The notes under the pieces were generated by a model that made no database searches, was not told where the DNA came from, and saw only the letters and a program-made list of their open reading frames with translations. Shown here in pieces: positions 1 to 12,532 of a stretch of 64,000 nucleotides of DNA. Each line of letters opens with the position of its first letter. Position 1 is the stretch's first letter. The position numbers and the translations under genes are program-made. The stretch comes from Opisthocomus hoazin. Taxonomy: Eukaryota > Chordata > Aves > Opisthocomiformes > Opisthocomidae. The stretch is taken from positions 24,593,537-24,657,536 of the forward strand of contig NC_134428.1 of NCBI RefSeq assembly GCF_030867145.1, written 5' to 3'.

Positions 1-316
1 AATAACGCGGCAATAAAAAAGGTGCAGCCTTTCTTTCCAAGGACTCACAGAGCCCTTCATAATCCAGGGAGGGATTTGGCTCCCCCCAGTAGATAGTTTA
101 CTGGTGGGCATGCTTTACAGCCCCTTTGTTAGAGCGGGGCTGTTCCCCCATCATCAAAGTGCGAACTGAGGCTCTGTGATGGGCTAGCCCATAAATCTCC
201 CCCCTCTAATCCTTTCCTTTCTACTATTTGCAAACTGGGGGAGGAGGAGGTGGACTGGACCGGGCAGGCCAAGGCTTTAACCCTTTGTGCTTTTGGGGAG
301 CTTCTCCTTCGGCGCA
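1..316. other. non-coding flank, nothing recognised
   Basis: No splice-bounded coding stretch or known repeat is visible here. Open frames are short and occur on both strands. Confidence 0.5.
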
Positions 317-518
317 GAAGAATCACAGAATCACAGAATAGTAGGGGTTGGAAGGGACCTCTGTGGGTCATCTAGTCCAACCCCCTGCCGAAGCAGGGTC
401 ACCTACAGTAGGCTGCACAGGACCTTGTCCAGGCGGGTCTTGAATATCTCCAGAGAAGGAGACTCCACAACCTCCCTGGGCAGCCTGGGCCAGTGCTCCG
501 TCACCCTCAGAAGAAGAC
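317..518 (-). repeat. CR1 LINE 3' fragment
   Basis: The piece opens with the CR1 3' terminal octamer repeat read in reverse (agaatcacagaat). It continues through the conserved CR1 3' UTR and the last ORF2 codons, as far as the segment encoding the residues around '[14 protein letters not shown]'. It is inserted in minus orientation and strongly 5'-truncated, as is usual for CR1. The boundary near 518 is where similarity to the other CR1 copies in this window stops. Confidence 0.9.
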
Positions 519-3167
519 GGCGTGTGGAAGGAGGGCTGTTCCGCGGCAGCCTTCTAGAAGCAGGTAGTTATATTCAGCAATTAAACCCCAAATGACAGCT
601 TAAAGAGCAAATCTGGAAGTTTAATAAGTCCACCACTGTATATAAGAAATAAATCTGGCTCCCTTACAATCACTTCAAACTACTTAAGCAATAAATGCAG
701 AACTCTGCTCTTATTCATCCATTACGTGGGTAGCATTGCTTCACTCCTCACATGGTTTCCAGGGCTGGGATGCCAGAGGAGGACCCAGCTCAGCACTCGG
801 AGCCAAAGCAACCCTGCGGAGCTCCCAGGGCTGTGGGAGGGAGGTGGAGTGATCCAGCGCTTTGGTCTGGGGCCACCTTGAGTCTGAGGCCACAGCTAAA
901 GGCTTGTGGGCTCCGCGGAGGGGACGGAACCACCCGAGTCAGATGCCAAAATCTCCTTTTGCCCCGTGGCTGCTGATGTGTCCGGCTCTTGAAAGAGGTG
1001 TTGGCTACCTGAAGGCTGATCTGAGATGCGGAGGTGATGGGGGAACTAGGTCAAGAACAAGAGGCAAGCTGGTGATTTTGGTCTTCCGGTGTTTGTGCAA
1101 ACACCTTCGTCAAGGCCGGGTTTTGGTAGGTAGGACTGATTCTGTCATGTTGTGACACCAAACCATTTCTCAGTTGTGACTGGATTTTTATCCTCCCAGT
1201 GCCCGCTGGAGGTGAGGAAGAGGTACGAGGTCCGTCGGGGCTCACCTGAGGGTCACACCAAGAATCTGGGAGCAGACCTGCTATGGCGTTGCATCTGCTA
1301 AACCGGGGTTTCCAGCCCCTCCTGGCCCCGTTACCTGAAACCTGCCCACTGTGGGATACCCCCATGCCAAAGAGAGACAGGAGCCAGCCCGGGGCAGGAT
1401 CCGGCCAGCCTGCTTCCCCGCTCTGGCACCACACATCTCCATTTTTTAGGCATTGCAACAGTTGAAAAATGAACCTTGTGTCCATTTTATCATAAAAGAT
1501 CCTGGTCTTTTTAAGCCCAGCTTTATAAACAGTGATGAAAGGTCCTGCAACGGGCAGAGGTCTGCTTTTGAAATTGAACAAATTGTCGTTTTATGGTTCC
1601 CGTGTGGGGGGGGGGCTGTAAATCTCCGAGCATTTAACACATCTGTTCTTTTCCAGCCATGCTACCAGCATCTCAAGGAGGAGAGGGAGACATATCTGAC
1701 ATTTCCTGACATCGGCTGCTCTCATGGCCCCCGGGAGTTCCTCGGGAAAGTTTTTAAAATAATATTTATGGATGATCACGGTGAATCGGGCCCTAAAAGG
1801 TACAGAGAAAGGACTGTTGTTCATTAACATTTGGAAACTGTGCACTGAGGATTTCCCTGTGGAGGGGCAGAAGAAATGGAGTGAAAGTGAAATAGCTTTC
1901 GAGTTAATCCAGATCTTTTTTAACATTATTGTTGTTGGTAAAAATCGGAACCTCATTTTGGATGAAGGAAAAAAAAAATTAGAAGTACATTTTTGGGATG
2001 GTTTTCCTCAAAATGGTTTTCTTTCCAAAATTCCATAATGAGTTCCTTAGCAAAGCTATTTGTTCTTACTGATATATGGGTACGTGGTTGAGTTTTGGTC
2101 TTTGTTTGTACACATCTCTGTACTAAAACTACGATATATCTGCTCCGGCTAATAACCTACATATAACATCAATTTGGTGTTTTTTCCTGAAGATAACTTC
2201 CTTATTGCCGCAAACCAGTTGGCTTCAATGTGATAAAAATGTTCTTAAATCTTTGCGCTCACAACAGCTTTCACGTGATGTTCTCAAAGTTAAACTTCCC
2301 CGTCTCAGTAAACAACAAATCTTTCACCGAGACCGGTAAAATCCCTCAGCGGTTACTCAGTATTAATTGCTCGAGTTTTATGAAGAGGAAAACTGAGCAC
2401 GGAAGGAGGGATGGTTTGGTGGAGTGCGAGTGGAATGGCATCCCGGGGTTTCGACTTTCAGTGCATTTTCCTAAGGGCAACACCGGTGCCCTTGTGAGTC
2501 CGTTAAAAGCCTCCCGTAGACTTCATTGATAAGACAGACGCCCTGGGGCTGGGCCAGAGCTTGTCCTTCAACGGCTTTATGTAAAGTAGCTTTGGAGCAG
2601 ATTTATTCAAATGAATGCACGGAGAAGATAAGGTCACACGTGTCCTTTGAGCTAGCTGCTTCTTTCAGGGTAATGTCTTGAGGCTTATCGCAGTGTGCCT
2701 GAGATTAAAATTAGCCAGAGAAAGTTAAGGTATATTGGCAAAACAACATCGAGATTCCTCCATAATCCCCGGGGTTTCTTGGGACTTTTGCTGTGACCCT
2801 GCATGTCCTGCTCCCAGAAGGGACCACCAGACTCCTGCAGCTGCCAGCACCTCCCCGCGTAGGGATGGCATTTCCCTGGGGTCTTGAGCCGTGGTAGTGT
2901 GCGGGCAGGCGGAGGACCCAAGCTGATGATGGATGGGGTGCATGGGTATGGTCAACAGCTTATTGATGCTGGTGAACCTACACCATGCTAGGCTGCCATC
3001 CTGATGGTCCCGGTGACAGGATCGGTGGACAAAGCCTCTGGAATTGTCAGCTTTGGGTCTCTTTCTGTAAGCATGGGATGGTTTCAGAGTAACTGAGCCT
3101 CTGCATGAGGCAGTTTTGAAGTGCAGGGCCACAGGGATGCAGAGCTGTGCATACCCACGCAGACTCA
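519..3167. other. non-coding stretch
   Basis: No convincing exon was found. The segment from about 1.45 to 2.5 kb is AT-richer than its surroundings and free of recognisable repeats. It could hold conserved regulatory sequence, but nothing in the sequence alone proves this. Confidence 0.4.
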
Positions 3168-3342
3168 CAGAATCACAGAATAGTAGGGTTTGGAAGGGAC
3201 CTCTGTGGGTCACCCAGCCCAACCCCCTGCCCAAGCAGGGTCACCCAGAGCAGGCTGCACAGCACCGCGGCCAGGCGGGGCTGGAATATCTCCAGGGAAG
3301 GAGACTTCACAACCTCCCTGGGCAGCCTGGGCCAGGGCTCCG
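3168..3342 (-). repeat. CR1 LINE 3' fragment
   Basis: Reverse-oriented CR1 3' end, starting with the octamer repeat and reading through the UTR to the end of ORF2. It differs at many diagnostic positions from the neighbouring copy at 3408, for example in the stretch after 'gacctctgtgggtca'. The two are therefore separate insertions of different subfamilies rather than a tandem duplication. Confidence 0.88.
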
Positions 3343-3407
3343 TCAAGGAGCACTCCAGTCAAACTCCAGTAAGGGTTTCCAGGCAGCAGCAGCCGGTCCG
3401 CACTTCA

Positions 3408-3690
3408 GAATCACAGAATCTCAGAATGGTAGGGGTTGGAAGGGACCTCTGTGGGTCATCTAGTCCAACTCTCCTGCTGAAGCAGGGTCACCCACAGCAG
3501 GCTGTAGAGGACCTTGTCCAGGCGGGTCTTGAATATCTCCAGAGAAGGAGACTCCACAACCTCCCTGGGCAGCCTGGGCCGGGGCTCCGTCACCCTCAGA
3601 GGGAAGAAGTTCTTCCTCATGTTCAGCTGGAGCTTCCTCTGCTTCAGTTTGTGCCCGTTGCCCCTTGGCCCTCATTGACCTCTTTTTAAG
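3408..3690 (-). repeat. CR1 LINE 3' fragment
   Basis: Reverse-oriented CR1 copy that reaches further into ORF2 than its neighbour at 3168, up to the codons for the '[10 protein letters not shown]' region and upstream. Similarity ends near 3690. Confidence 0.9.
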
Positions 3691-6600
3691 GGGTGATGTG
3701 CCTAACAGATGCAAAACACCAGGAACAACCAGGTAGTGAAAAAAAAGTGCTTCCTTCTTATCATAAGACATCCACCTTCGCAGCACGCACCAGAGCTGTG
3801 GTACCTCTGGTTTCCTATGCGGGGGTGATCGGCAGCCAGAAGGACCTGCCCACACACGTTCATCCGCGAGCAAAATCCTCCAGCGAGGAACTGCTCTCAG
3901 CTCAGCTGCGCTGCTCGACTCTGTGTGTACTTGGCACAAGGCGGGAGGTGAAGAGCTGAGCCCAGGCAGAGCAGCCCTCTCCTCCGAGTGCCTGCCTGCG
4001 AGCGCGGGGCCCCAGAGAGGTCGCAGGCGAGAAGACGATGGTTTTCTGCCTGCTGCGCTGAGCTACAGCTGCTCTACCCTGTCCTCTCGGGAGCGGGACG
4101 AGGAGGGGGGCCCAAAGCCACGATGACTTCACCAGCAGCGCGAGGGTAGGATGGTGTCCAGCCGATCCTTGCGAAACACCCTGCCAAGCCTGCTGGCCCG
4201 CGGGCACGCTTCCCGGCTCCGAGCACGCCCTGCCATCGCACGGTCCTCGCCTGAGTCACGTATAACCCAATACTGGATCCCTACCACAGGCATCGAAAAC
4301 GGGGTGGGTTTTTTTTGCTTTTCAGTGACTTCATGAATCCAAGACACTGCCAATTATCTATCATTCATGGCATTTAAAACCTGTCTCTCCCAAATGAAAA
4401 TGGAGCTGAAGGTCCTGTTCTTCCCCATGCCCTTTGCTTTCCCCCGTCCCACAGCGGGGCCATGGAGATTGGCCTTTTAGGAAGCGACCGAAGCAATCCT
4501 GCCTCTTCCTCTGCTCAGCTAAATTGTATTTGCAGTATAGGACTGTGGCCTCGTGATCCAGCACCCAGGACATGGGCAGGACCTGGGGACAGGTCTCGTG
4601 GGGAGCCTGGTTTAGCTCTTCCTCAGATTCATCGCTGCGGCTCAGGAGCTATTCGGGGACAGCCATGCTTGGTCTGCGGTGGTCTGTCCCTGGTCTGTCC
4701 AGCCCAGAGGTATTCAGCCCCAGAGTAGGTGCTCTAGCTCTTTTCTCATGACTCTCATGTCTTTCCAACATCTCTCTTAAAAAGAAACCTCCATCTCTCC
4801 CCCTCGCTTCCTTTTTGCTGAGACTCAGCTTGGAACTTGCATAAATCTTGCCCAAAAATAACACTGGCCGCTCTCCCAGCTGTGGGCGTTGCGACTTCTG
4901 CGCAGGGAAGGGAAGGCTGCGATCTGACTCGTTTCATGGCAGATTTTGGTCAGCTCTGGCACCCCTCCATCCTTGCTGGTACCAAATTTACAAGGTTCCT
5001 CTTTCCAGCTTTTGACTCTTCTCCTGGGCTTACCTCTGCCTCTCTGAGGCCTCGTCTCTGGAAAGCCGCGGTGTTTTCTTGGCACAGCTGCCTGCGAAAC
5101 GTGGCACAGACAAACCAATAAAAGTAGCCAATAAACTCCACGAGTTTTCTTTCCTTTGCTGCAAGTGGCCAAGGCAGCGTCGCTTCCTTTGGGATGACAT
5201 TAAAATGCAGCAGAGAGGATGAGACTCGGATCCTTTTCTGTTTGTTTCCCAGCCATGTATGATTTTTCCACCGGTGTGAGAAGAGTTCTCAGAAATTTAT
5301 TTAAAAAGGAAAATAGTTATAAAGGCAACTGTCATGGATGCCGGCAGGCTCAGCCTGGGGTCCTTACTTTGTTAACCAGCCTCCAGGTGTGTGTTAGCTA
5401 ATCAAAACTGGAGTGAAAACCAAGGGCCTGATGCCCAATTAGTGCAAATTAGTCAAACTCTTATGATTTTAACGAGCTTGACATCCACAGATTACCTGTG
5501 CTGATAGGGCCTTTGCATGCTCCTTACTGGAGGCATTATAAGGAGAAGAAGGGCAAGTTGTTCCTCTTGGAAATCCTTCCACCTTCTCTGTGCAGAGAGG
5601 AGGGACATCGAGGGAGCTGAGTCGTGGCCGATCCATGTGGGCTGGAGGACCTTTGAGACAAGGGACTGGCTTGGCTCTCTGACAGTGCGGATGATCTTCC
5701 TATCCAAGTAGGGTAAATCAGGAGGAAAACGTACCGAAATGGTGGGAGTGACCCATCATCCCATCGAAACAGCCTGTGCCGTGGGGAAAGAGCAGCAGGA
5801 GAGGCACTGGGAGGCTGGCAAGGGAGCCCTGACCCGGCTCCGGAGCTCCCACCGGCCTGGAAATGCAATATACTGCTGGCTTGCCGGAGCCCCGGAGCGA
5901 CCCGCTTGCGCAGTGCTGGTGGGGCCAGACGTAGCCTTCTGGGATGGGGGGAACCCTGCTGCTGGCTGCAGCCCTGCCGAGGGGACGGGCCGTCCTCTGA
6001 GCTCAGCTCGCGTACTGCCCAGAGCCGAGTCCCCGCATGGGACCCCAACTCCCACCCCAGGGCGCAGTGACCCCCATCGACAATGCTGACTCGTGTTACT
6101 TCAGCAGAAAAAGGGCTTGTCTCCCTCCCCTGGGTATGGGTGTTGATTCCCTGTGCTCATGGTGGGCAGCGGGGACCCTTCCCTCCGTTTGGGAGCCCAG
6201 AAGGCTCCTCTCTCGGCTAACCCTTCGTCTTGGCGCGGTCCTGGCCTTTCTGCACTGCATTAATTTAAGATGCTGTGAAGTGAGAGGTGTGGGGGTGGGG
6301 GATGCTGTCTAAAACTTGTTCGGAGCCTTTGCTGGATAAATCCCCGTGGAATTTAATTTAAACGAGCTGACACCAGTATGAATCATGCCAGCATTACCAG
6401 CTCTTGAACACTTCCTACCAACTGCCTGCGGGGTTCTTGCTTTTTAGTTGAAGACTAAAAGCATCTAAAACCGTTTAAGACCTCTGTCCTAAAAGAATAC
6501 TTTTTTTTCCTCCTTTTCACTGTAGGAAGAAACAACATCTGCTATAAAAATCTGCTGGCCAGGGGCAGTGGGAGCGGACACCACTTATCATGGTTTGGCT

Positions 6601-9600
6601 ATGGGAGGCAGCGGCTGGTTCCCAGCAGAAAGTGCCTCAGCCCGGGCCCCGTGATCGCGGCAGATACCGAAGCGGTGCCTCATCGGTCTGCGAGCTGGAG
6701 AGATTCGATGTGCGCAGAGACGATGGAGAGCTAGGGAACAAAGAAAGGACAGAAGGAATCGGATGGGAAGGAGGAAGGAAATGAAAGGAAGACTTCCAGG
6801 AAAGGGAAGGAGACAACACGGTATTTACAAATATGTACCTGGGCTGAAGCAAAGTCTCTTAAATGCTGCTGGGACACAAACTCAGGCTGCTTTTCAATAA
6901 AGCAAAGTCCACGCGGTAGCGTGCCTGTTCCCGGGCTTTAACTGAAGAGTGACATCCCTGAAGAGGCAGGAAAGCGGTCAGGAGCAAGCATGAAACATGT
7001 AAGATTGCAGAATTCAAAAGGATAAACATTATTTGATACCTTATTTATAGGGCACCACAGGGGAAAGGTAAAGGTTTCAGAAAAGAAAGAAGCACTTTAA
7101 TTTTATCTGGAGATTTTCCAACAATAAAATCTAATCCATCATTCTCTCTGTGTGACTGCTCTTAATGAAAATTTAGAGGCTGTGACTGAAATTTAGAATT
7201 CACAGGGGATACTATTAGGAAGATGTCTAGCAGCTATGCAAAACCTGTTATATCATAGCCCCTGCCAAAGGCCGGGGAAGAGTGGAGTGTGAAACGGACA
7301 GCTTTTAATTTGGCGTGCCGAGGCTCCGCAGCGCCGAGCCTTCCTCTCCCGGGTTGCGGCGGCGGGGCTCCTCGGGACCCGGCTCACCAGTGGGCTCCCA
7401 CCGGGGACCCGCTCCCCAGGTGACAGCCGGGCTCCGGCAACGGCCGCTGATGTCAAAAGAGACGGGATTGGGCCCATTTACATTTACTTTTTACCCAAAG
7501 CTCCTTGTTCACCCTCCGTGGTGATGAGAGCTGTAGATCTCTCTCACGCTCTCTCTACGTTTCTTGCCCAGATGCAGTGATCGCAGTGAAGAGCTTTCCA
7601 AAAAGAAGAGAACAGCAGCTCTGCCGCACGCCGTCCTCGGCCGTGCGCCTTGCTCCCGGACCACGGACCGGGACCGCACCGCTCGGCCAGCGAAGAGGTG
7701 CTGCCAGTGCTTGGTGGCATGGCTGGAGTATTTTCCTGTTCGTCGCTCGGACGGAGGCCGTTCAAATCCCTCGCCCGCGGGCGATGCAGCCTCTGGTATT
7801 GCTGGTGAGTCCGGTCAGCCGGTGCTCAGTGCCTTTCAGCCGAGGGTGACCCCGAGGGGAAGGCTGAGCATCCCTAATCGTTACCAATCCCCTGCGCTTT
7901 ATTTTTAATCAAAGCAGATCACTAGGCTGTTTCCAATCCTTTTTAATGGGCAAAAAGGGGCTTCGATTGTAAAGACAATAATGTTAAATTATTTAAGGGC
8001 CTGGATGTACATCATGAATCAGTTTAATGCTAAAGTCACTGCCAATTATTCTACTGATTCAAAATGAGACTCCATCACAAAATGTTAAATCACAGGATAA
8101 ATCTGTCCTAGGAAGGGCTTTAGTAATCAAAATTCTCTCAAAGCAGAAAGAGCTTTTCTAAAAGCAGGGGGAAAAAAAAAAGGTTACAGCTTAAGCCAGA
8201 CATCATATAGTAATGCCAGATGTTAAACAGTTGACTTAAATTATTGGCAACTATCAAACGCAAGATACTAATACTACTGGTTGCAGAGCTATGCCACCAA
8301 GTTTGTAATCTGTGGAATGGGCTTAAATATTCCTTTAATTTTCTGCCTATGGATAACAGGCAATTTGGATTAGCTTCCGCAGAATAATAACCTCCTAATT
8401 CTCAGCAGATGAGTATAAGCCCTCTGCAACATCAAAAAACCAAGGCCATACTTAATACGTAACCTTTAATGGCATATGTTTTTAAATTATGCGACTCCAT
8501 TGGACCTGTGTAATTAAGCACAAGAAATGCCTGAAACCACGCTGCCTGCCTCGCAGAAGGCACCTGGATAGTGCCCCGCTCCCAAATGCAGAACGAAACG
8601 ACGAGGAGAGCGTTCACAGATTTGCATGCCGATCTCCTCTACCCCAAAATTTGCCTTTTAAAAATGTTGCCGTGCATCCCTGTGGCTGGAGAACGCTGAT
8701 ACCCGCAGATCGCTTGGAGCGGGGGGCTTGGCCCCTACCCGTCTGCCCATCTGGGTTCCCAGTTTCTCCCAGTGGCTCTGCCCTTTTGCCCCTCCTTCGT
8801 GCGCTCCTCCTACCCCACGTCACCCATCGCATCCCTGTTTGTCCAGCGGGATCTGGGGGCCAGGACTGACACCTATTTATTTATTTCCACAGCGCCCAGC
8901 CTGGCGTGTGTAATCCTTCATAACTCCAGCCAGGTGTCCTGCAGCAACCCTCCTGTGATGTACTGCTGACTGTTTGCCATCCGTGGATAACGAAGATGGG
9001 ATCTGGGCGCCTCCTGACCCGTCCCAGGCCCCATGGGGACTGCCTCATCCCCCGAGCAGCTCGGGCACGCGTCCTTCCCCGCTGCCCTTGCAGCACGACC
9101 ACGAGACGCCTTGCAGGATGAGATTTGTTCGCTGGGCTTGGGATATATTTAGAAAAACGGGGCAGAGCCACAGCTTGCCCGTTCTCCAGCCGATTGCTCA
9201 TCAGCGTGTGGGCTGCGCAAGCAACAAAACGCCCCAGCACAGCCCCAAACCTGCGCGGCCCGCGGGTTCCCCGGCGGCACGAGGACAACCCCCCGCCCGA
9301 CCCGTTTGCTGCAATGAAGTGTCCTGCAAGTTTGGGCTCAGGCTGGAGCAACAAAACTCAGCTGTTCAGATGAGCCAAAGCCCACATTTGCTTTTGTTTT
9401 GGTGTTTTTTTTCCCCCCCTCCTCTTGATACAGAGCTGCAAGCTTGAGAGCGTGGACAGCAGGGCTGGGTTTGTTCCTGCCTCTGCACCGGGGCGAACGT
9501 CCTTGCTCAAGAGCTGGAAGATGGGTGAAACGGCGGTGAGGAAAGGGTCAAAACACATCCCCCCCCCGACTGCGAGCAAAAAGAAAAATGTTGGCAGAGC

Positions 9601-11876
9601 AAACCTTGCCACAGGAATAAAAGGTTGTCCTGACTGTTCATATTACTCCACATGGGGTGAGTAAAACTGTCGGTCGGACTGAAGCGTCTGCTATACAAAG
9701 GGGAATAAAAACTCATTAAAGGTCTAAAAGGAAACCCTATTAAAATACCAAATATAAAATGGAGGAGACTTGATCACCCTAGTGCTAGAGAAGTGTCAGG
9801 GTTTGAATGAACCTGATTTTTTCTTTTTTTCTTCCCTGAAAGCAGAGGAAATGTGTTTTGTGGAAAGCCAGGTGGGATGAGGGGCAGGTAGAGTGTCAAA
9901 GAGCACTGATAATATTTCAGGGTCTCACTAGGAGCCTGAAATACGAAGGGGATTTATCCGGCTTTCGGCAGGGAGGAGAGTGCTAGCAGATTTTTGAAGG
10001 CATTCCAACGAGGTTCATATTCATCTGTTTCTTAACTCGGAGAGCTCTTGGCTGCCGCTGTGCCGAGGTAGGGAGCATCTCCACTTCTCCCCTCTCCCGC
10101 CCGGGACGCAGGCTGGCTCACAGCCGAAGGCGAATCAGCGCCGGTGGGTCCTTGTGATTCTGCTGCCCTGGCCCGGCTGCTGTCCCCCTGAAAAGCCAAC
10201 AAACCAGCCCATTTTACAGGGCCTGAAATACCCTGAGAATGGTCTTTCTCATGGCATCTCATTTCTACTGTATTTGGTCTTGGGGAAGGAAGGAAATTAC
10301 GAGGGGAGAGAGCTAAACGAACTGTTTGCTTTCAAGCACGAAGAAACCACGTTGTCCTGTGAGCGCTGGAAGTAACGAAGCCTGGTTTCCAGTGGATTCG
10401 TGCCTCACGGCTGATGGGCTTCCATACAAACTGTGCTGGGGCTGCAGCAGGCATCTGCCCCTTCGTAGACACTGGAGAAGGCACGTGGGAAAAGGACATG
10501 ATGAATACTTCACCCCGAGCAATTCCTGCCTGACCAGGCACCCCGGAGTCCCCGTCTGAGGCATCTTCTCCTGGGTGAGCTCTCTGGTGTCTCAAAGGTA
10601 TGAATGCTACCAAGGCTTTTCCAGGACTGGGGAATTTTTGTCCCGTCTCATCCTGGATTTGTAGATTTTCCAATCGTGGTGGAACTCGGAGAAGGCATAA
10701 ATGGAGGGTTTCTCTCAGGCACACACACATCTCTTATCACAACACGTGTAGGAACTTGTCACCTTTGGGATGTCTACCTGCTGTCTGTTTGGTTGAAATG
10801 GGCACCAGCATTCAGTAATTACTGGGGGTTGGGGCTGGGGGGGGAAACATGCACTCATACACGGGCTATCACCGCATAAATCTCATTTCCTCACAAAACC
10901 AGAGTTCAAGGAAAAGCTTGTTGCTTATTTAGACGGAGGTAGAGAGCCGCAAAGGCAGGCCCCAAGCTAACCCGTTTTCCTTGCTCTGCTACCATTCTTC
11001 TTCCCCTGCACAGTGAGGTGTGGTTTTTTTCCCAACCCCTCCTCTTGGATCGTGGTTTTTGGAAAACCAGGATGGTTTCCTCCCATCTCGGCGACATCGG
11101 GATGCAAACGGGGCCCGTCATTCACTCAGACGCACGTTATAATCACGTAAGCCCTGTTTCCGTACGAAACCTGAGCAGAGCTGATTCCATACAGCAGATG
11201 ACACTTCGTCAGCCGATTGCTATGCACTAGGAGGCACCTCAAGGATTAAAGGAGGGGGAACCTGCCTTCAAGTCACCACGGAAAGTTAACAGAGGCAATG
11301 AATCTGTGGAGACGCTGAAGGTAGCTAGAAAATACCACAACTCTTTTCCCAGAAGCTCAGTTATTAGAATCACTTTTACAGTTCTAGCACCGAATACCCT
11401 TTTCTGGGCCAAACAAGCACAAGAGCCGTGAGGTGAGTCAGCTCCGAGTGCCTGGAAAGACCTGCGGCACCTTGCTTGGGCTCAGCAGACTGAAGGATTA
11501 GCACTTGTCCATGTGGAATTGTAGGTTTCAATCCTCCAAGCCTTTTCCAGTCAATTGATCTATCCCAAGCCTTTCATCGGGTACAAACGGGCCTTTGACT
11601 TTCAACAGAACGAAGCAGCAGTAAATATAAATGGGACATGAAAATTTTTTTGAACGCATGTTTTAGTGGTCTGTTCACTCTACAGCTCTGCTGTTGCGGT
11701 CAGAAAGAAATTCCCCTTCTACTTCAGGAGCTGGTGGATAGAAACTCGCTCCTCCAGCCCTCGGCTGTTCATTCCCGAAGTCTTCTGCATCTTCAGGTAG
11801 TGCCCCGACCTGGCCCAGCCTGCTCCTTGTCAGGCCTCCTGGAAGCACCGAGGGGGGTTCCAGTCTGGACCCCAGT
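3691..11876. other. 8.2 kb without recognised genes or repeats
   Basis: No exon with consistent splice signals was found on either strand. Open frames are all short, overlap on both strands and show no family motif. Parts, notably about 7.9-8.5 kb, are AT-rich with several TAAT and ATTA cores, as is common in vertebrate conserved non-coding elements. The absence of CR1 here contrasts with the density further right. Enhancer function is only a possibility. Confidence 0.4.
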
Positions 11877-12532
11877 TGTTGTGGTTTAGCCCGGCCACTG
11901 GCAACTAGGACCAGACAGCCGCTCGCTCACCCCTCCCCGTCCCTCAGCAGGATGGGGAGGAGAAATGGGCAAAAGCAGAAACTCCTGGGTTGAGATAAAG
12001 AAAACAACAAAGGAAATACTAATAACAACACTAATATTATTAATATCAATACTAATTACAGCAATAATGAATATGCAAAACAAACTATACACAATACAGT
12101 TTTCTCACCACCCAAAGACCGAGTCGCGGCCAGTCCCCAAGCAGCGATTGTGGAACCCAGAATGCGAAGACTTCACAAATTTTACAGAACTCTCGAAAAA
12201 GACCAAACTCCCAGGAAAAAAAAAAAGAATATAGTTGAAACTCCTGGAAAAGAGAGAAAATCTGCCCCGCGGCAAATCCCCACTCATAAACTGAGCATGA
12301 GGTCCACGGTATGGAGTATTTCCACGGGCCAGCTCGGGCCAGCTGCCTGGCTGTGCTCGCTCCCGGCCCCGGCACGCCTGCTCATCAGCTGAACACAGGA
12401 GACTGGAAAAAGTCCTTGATTTCTTAGCATTAACGAAAAACACTGGTGTTACCAACATTCTTCTCCTACTAAATCCAAAACACAGCAGCTACTGGGAGGA
12501 AAATCAACTCCGTCCCAGCCGAAACCAGGACA
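11877..12532 (-). mobile_element. solo LTR of an avian ERVL-like endogenous retrovirus
   Basis: On the minus strand the element begins with tgtcctggtttcggctggga and ends near ctaaaccacaaca, the termini of the common avian ERVL-type LTR. The TG...CA ends are present. The flanking pentamers ccagt (11872-11876) and cctgt (12533-12537) look like a 5-bp target-site duplication with one difference. No gag, pol or env-like sequence adjoins it, so it is a solo LTR left by recombination between two LTRs. It is a fossil of moderate age, judged from its divergence from the remembered family pattern. Confidence 0.85.

Noticed and set aside
1453-1827. 124-codon open frame on plus as a possible gene
   Set aside because: It is overlapped by open frames on the other strand, with no recognisable domain, no clear splice partners and ordinary AT-rich composition.
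3168-3690. Tandem duplication of a CR1 fragment
   Set aside because: The two copies differ at subfamily-diagnostic positions and in length, so two independent insertions explain them better.
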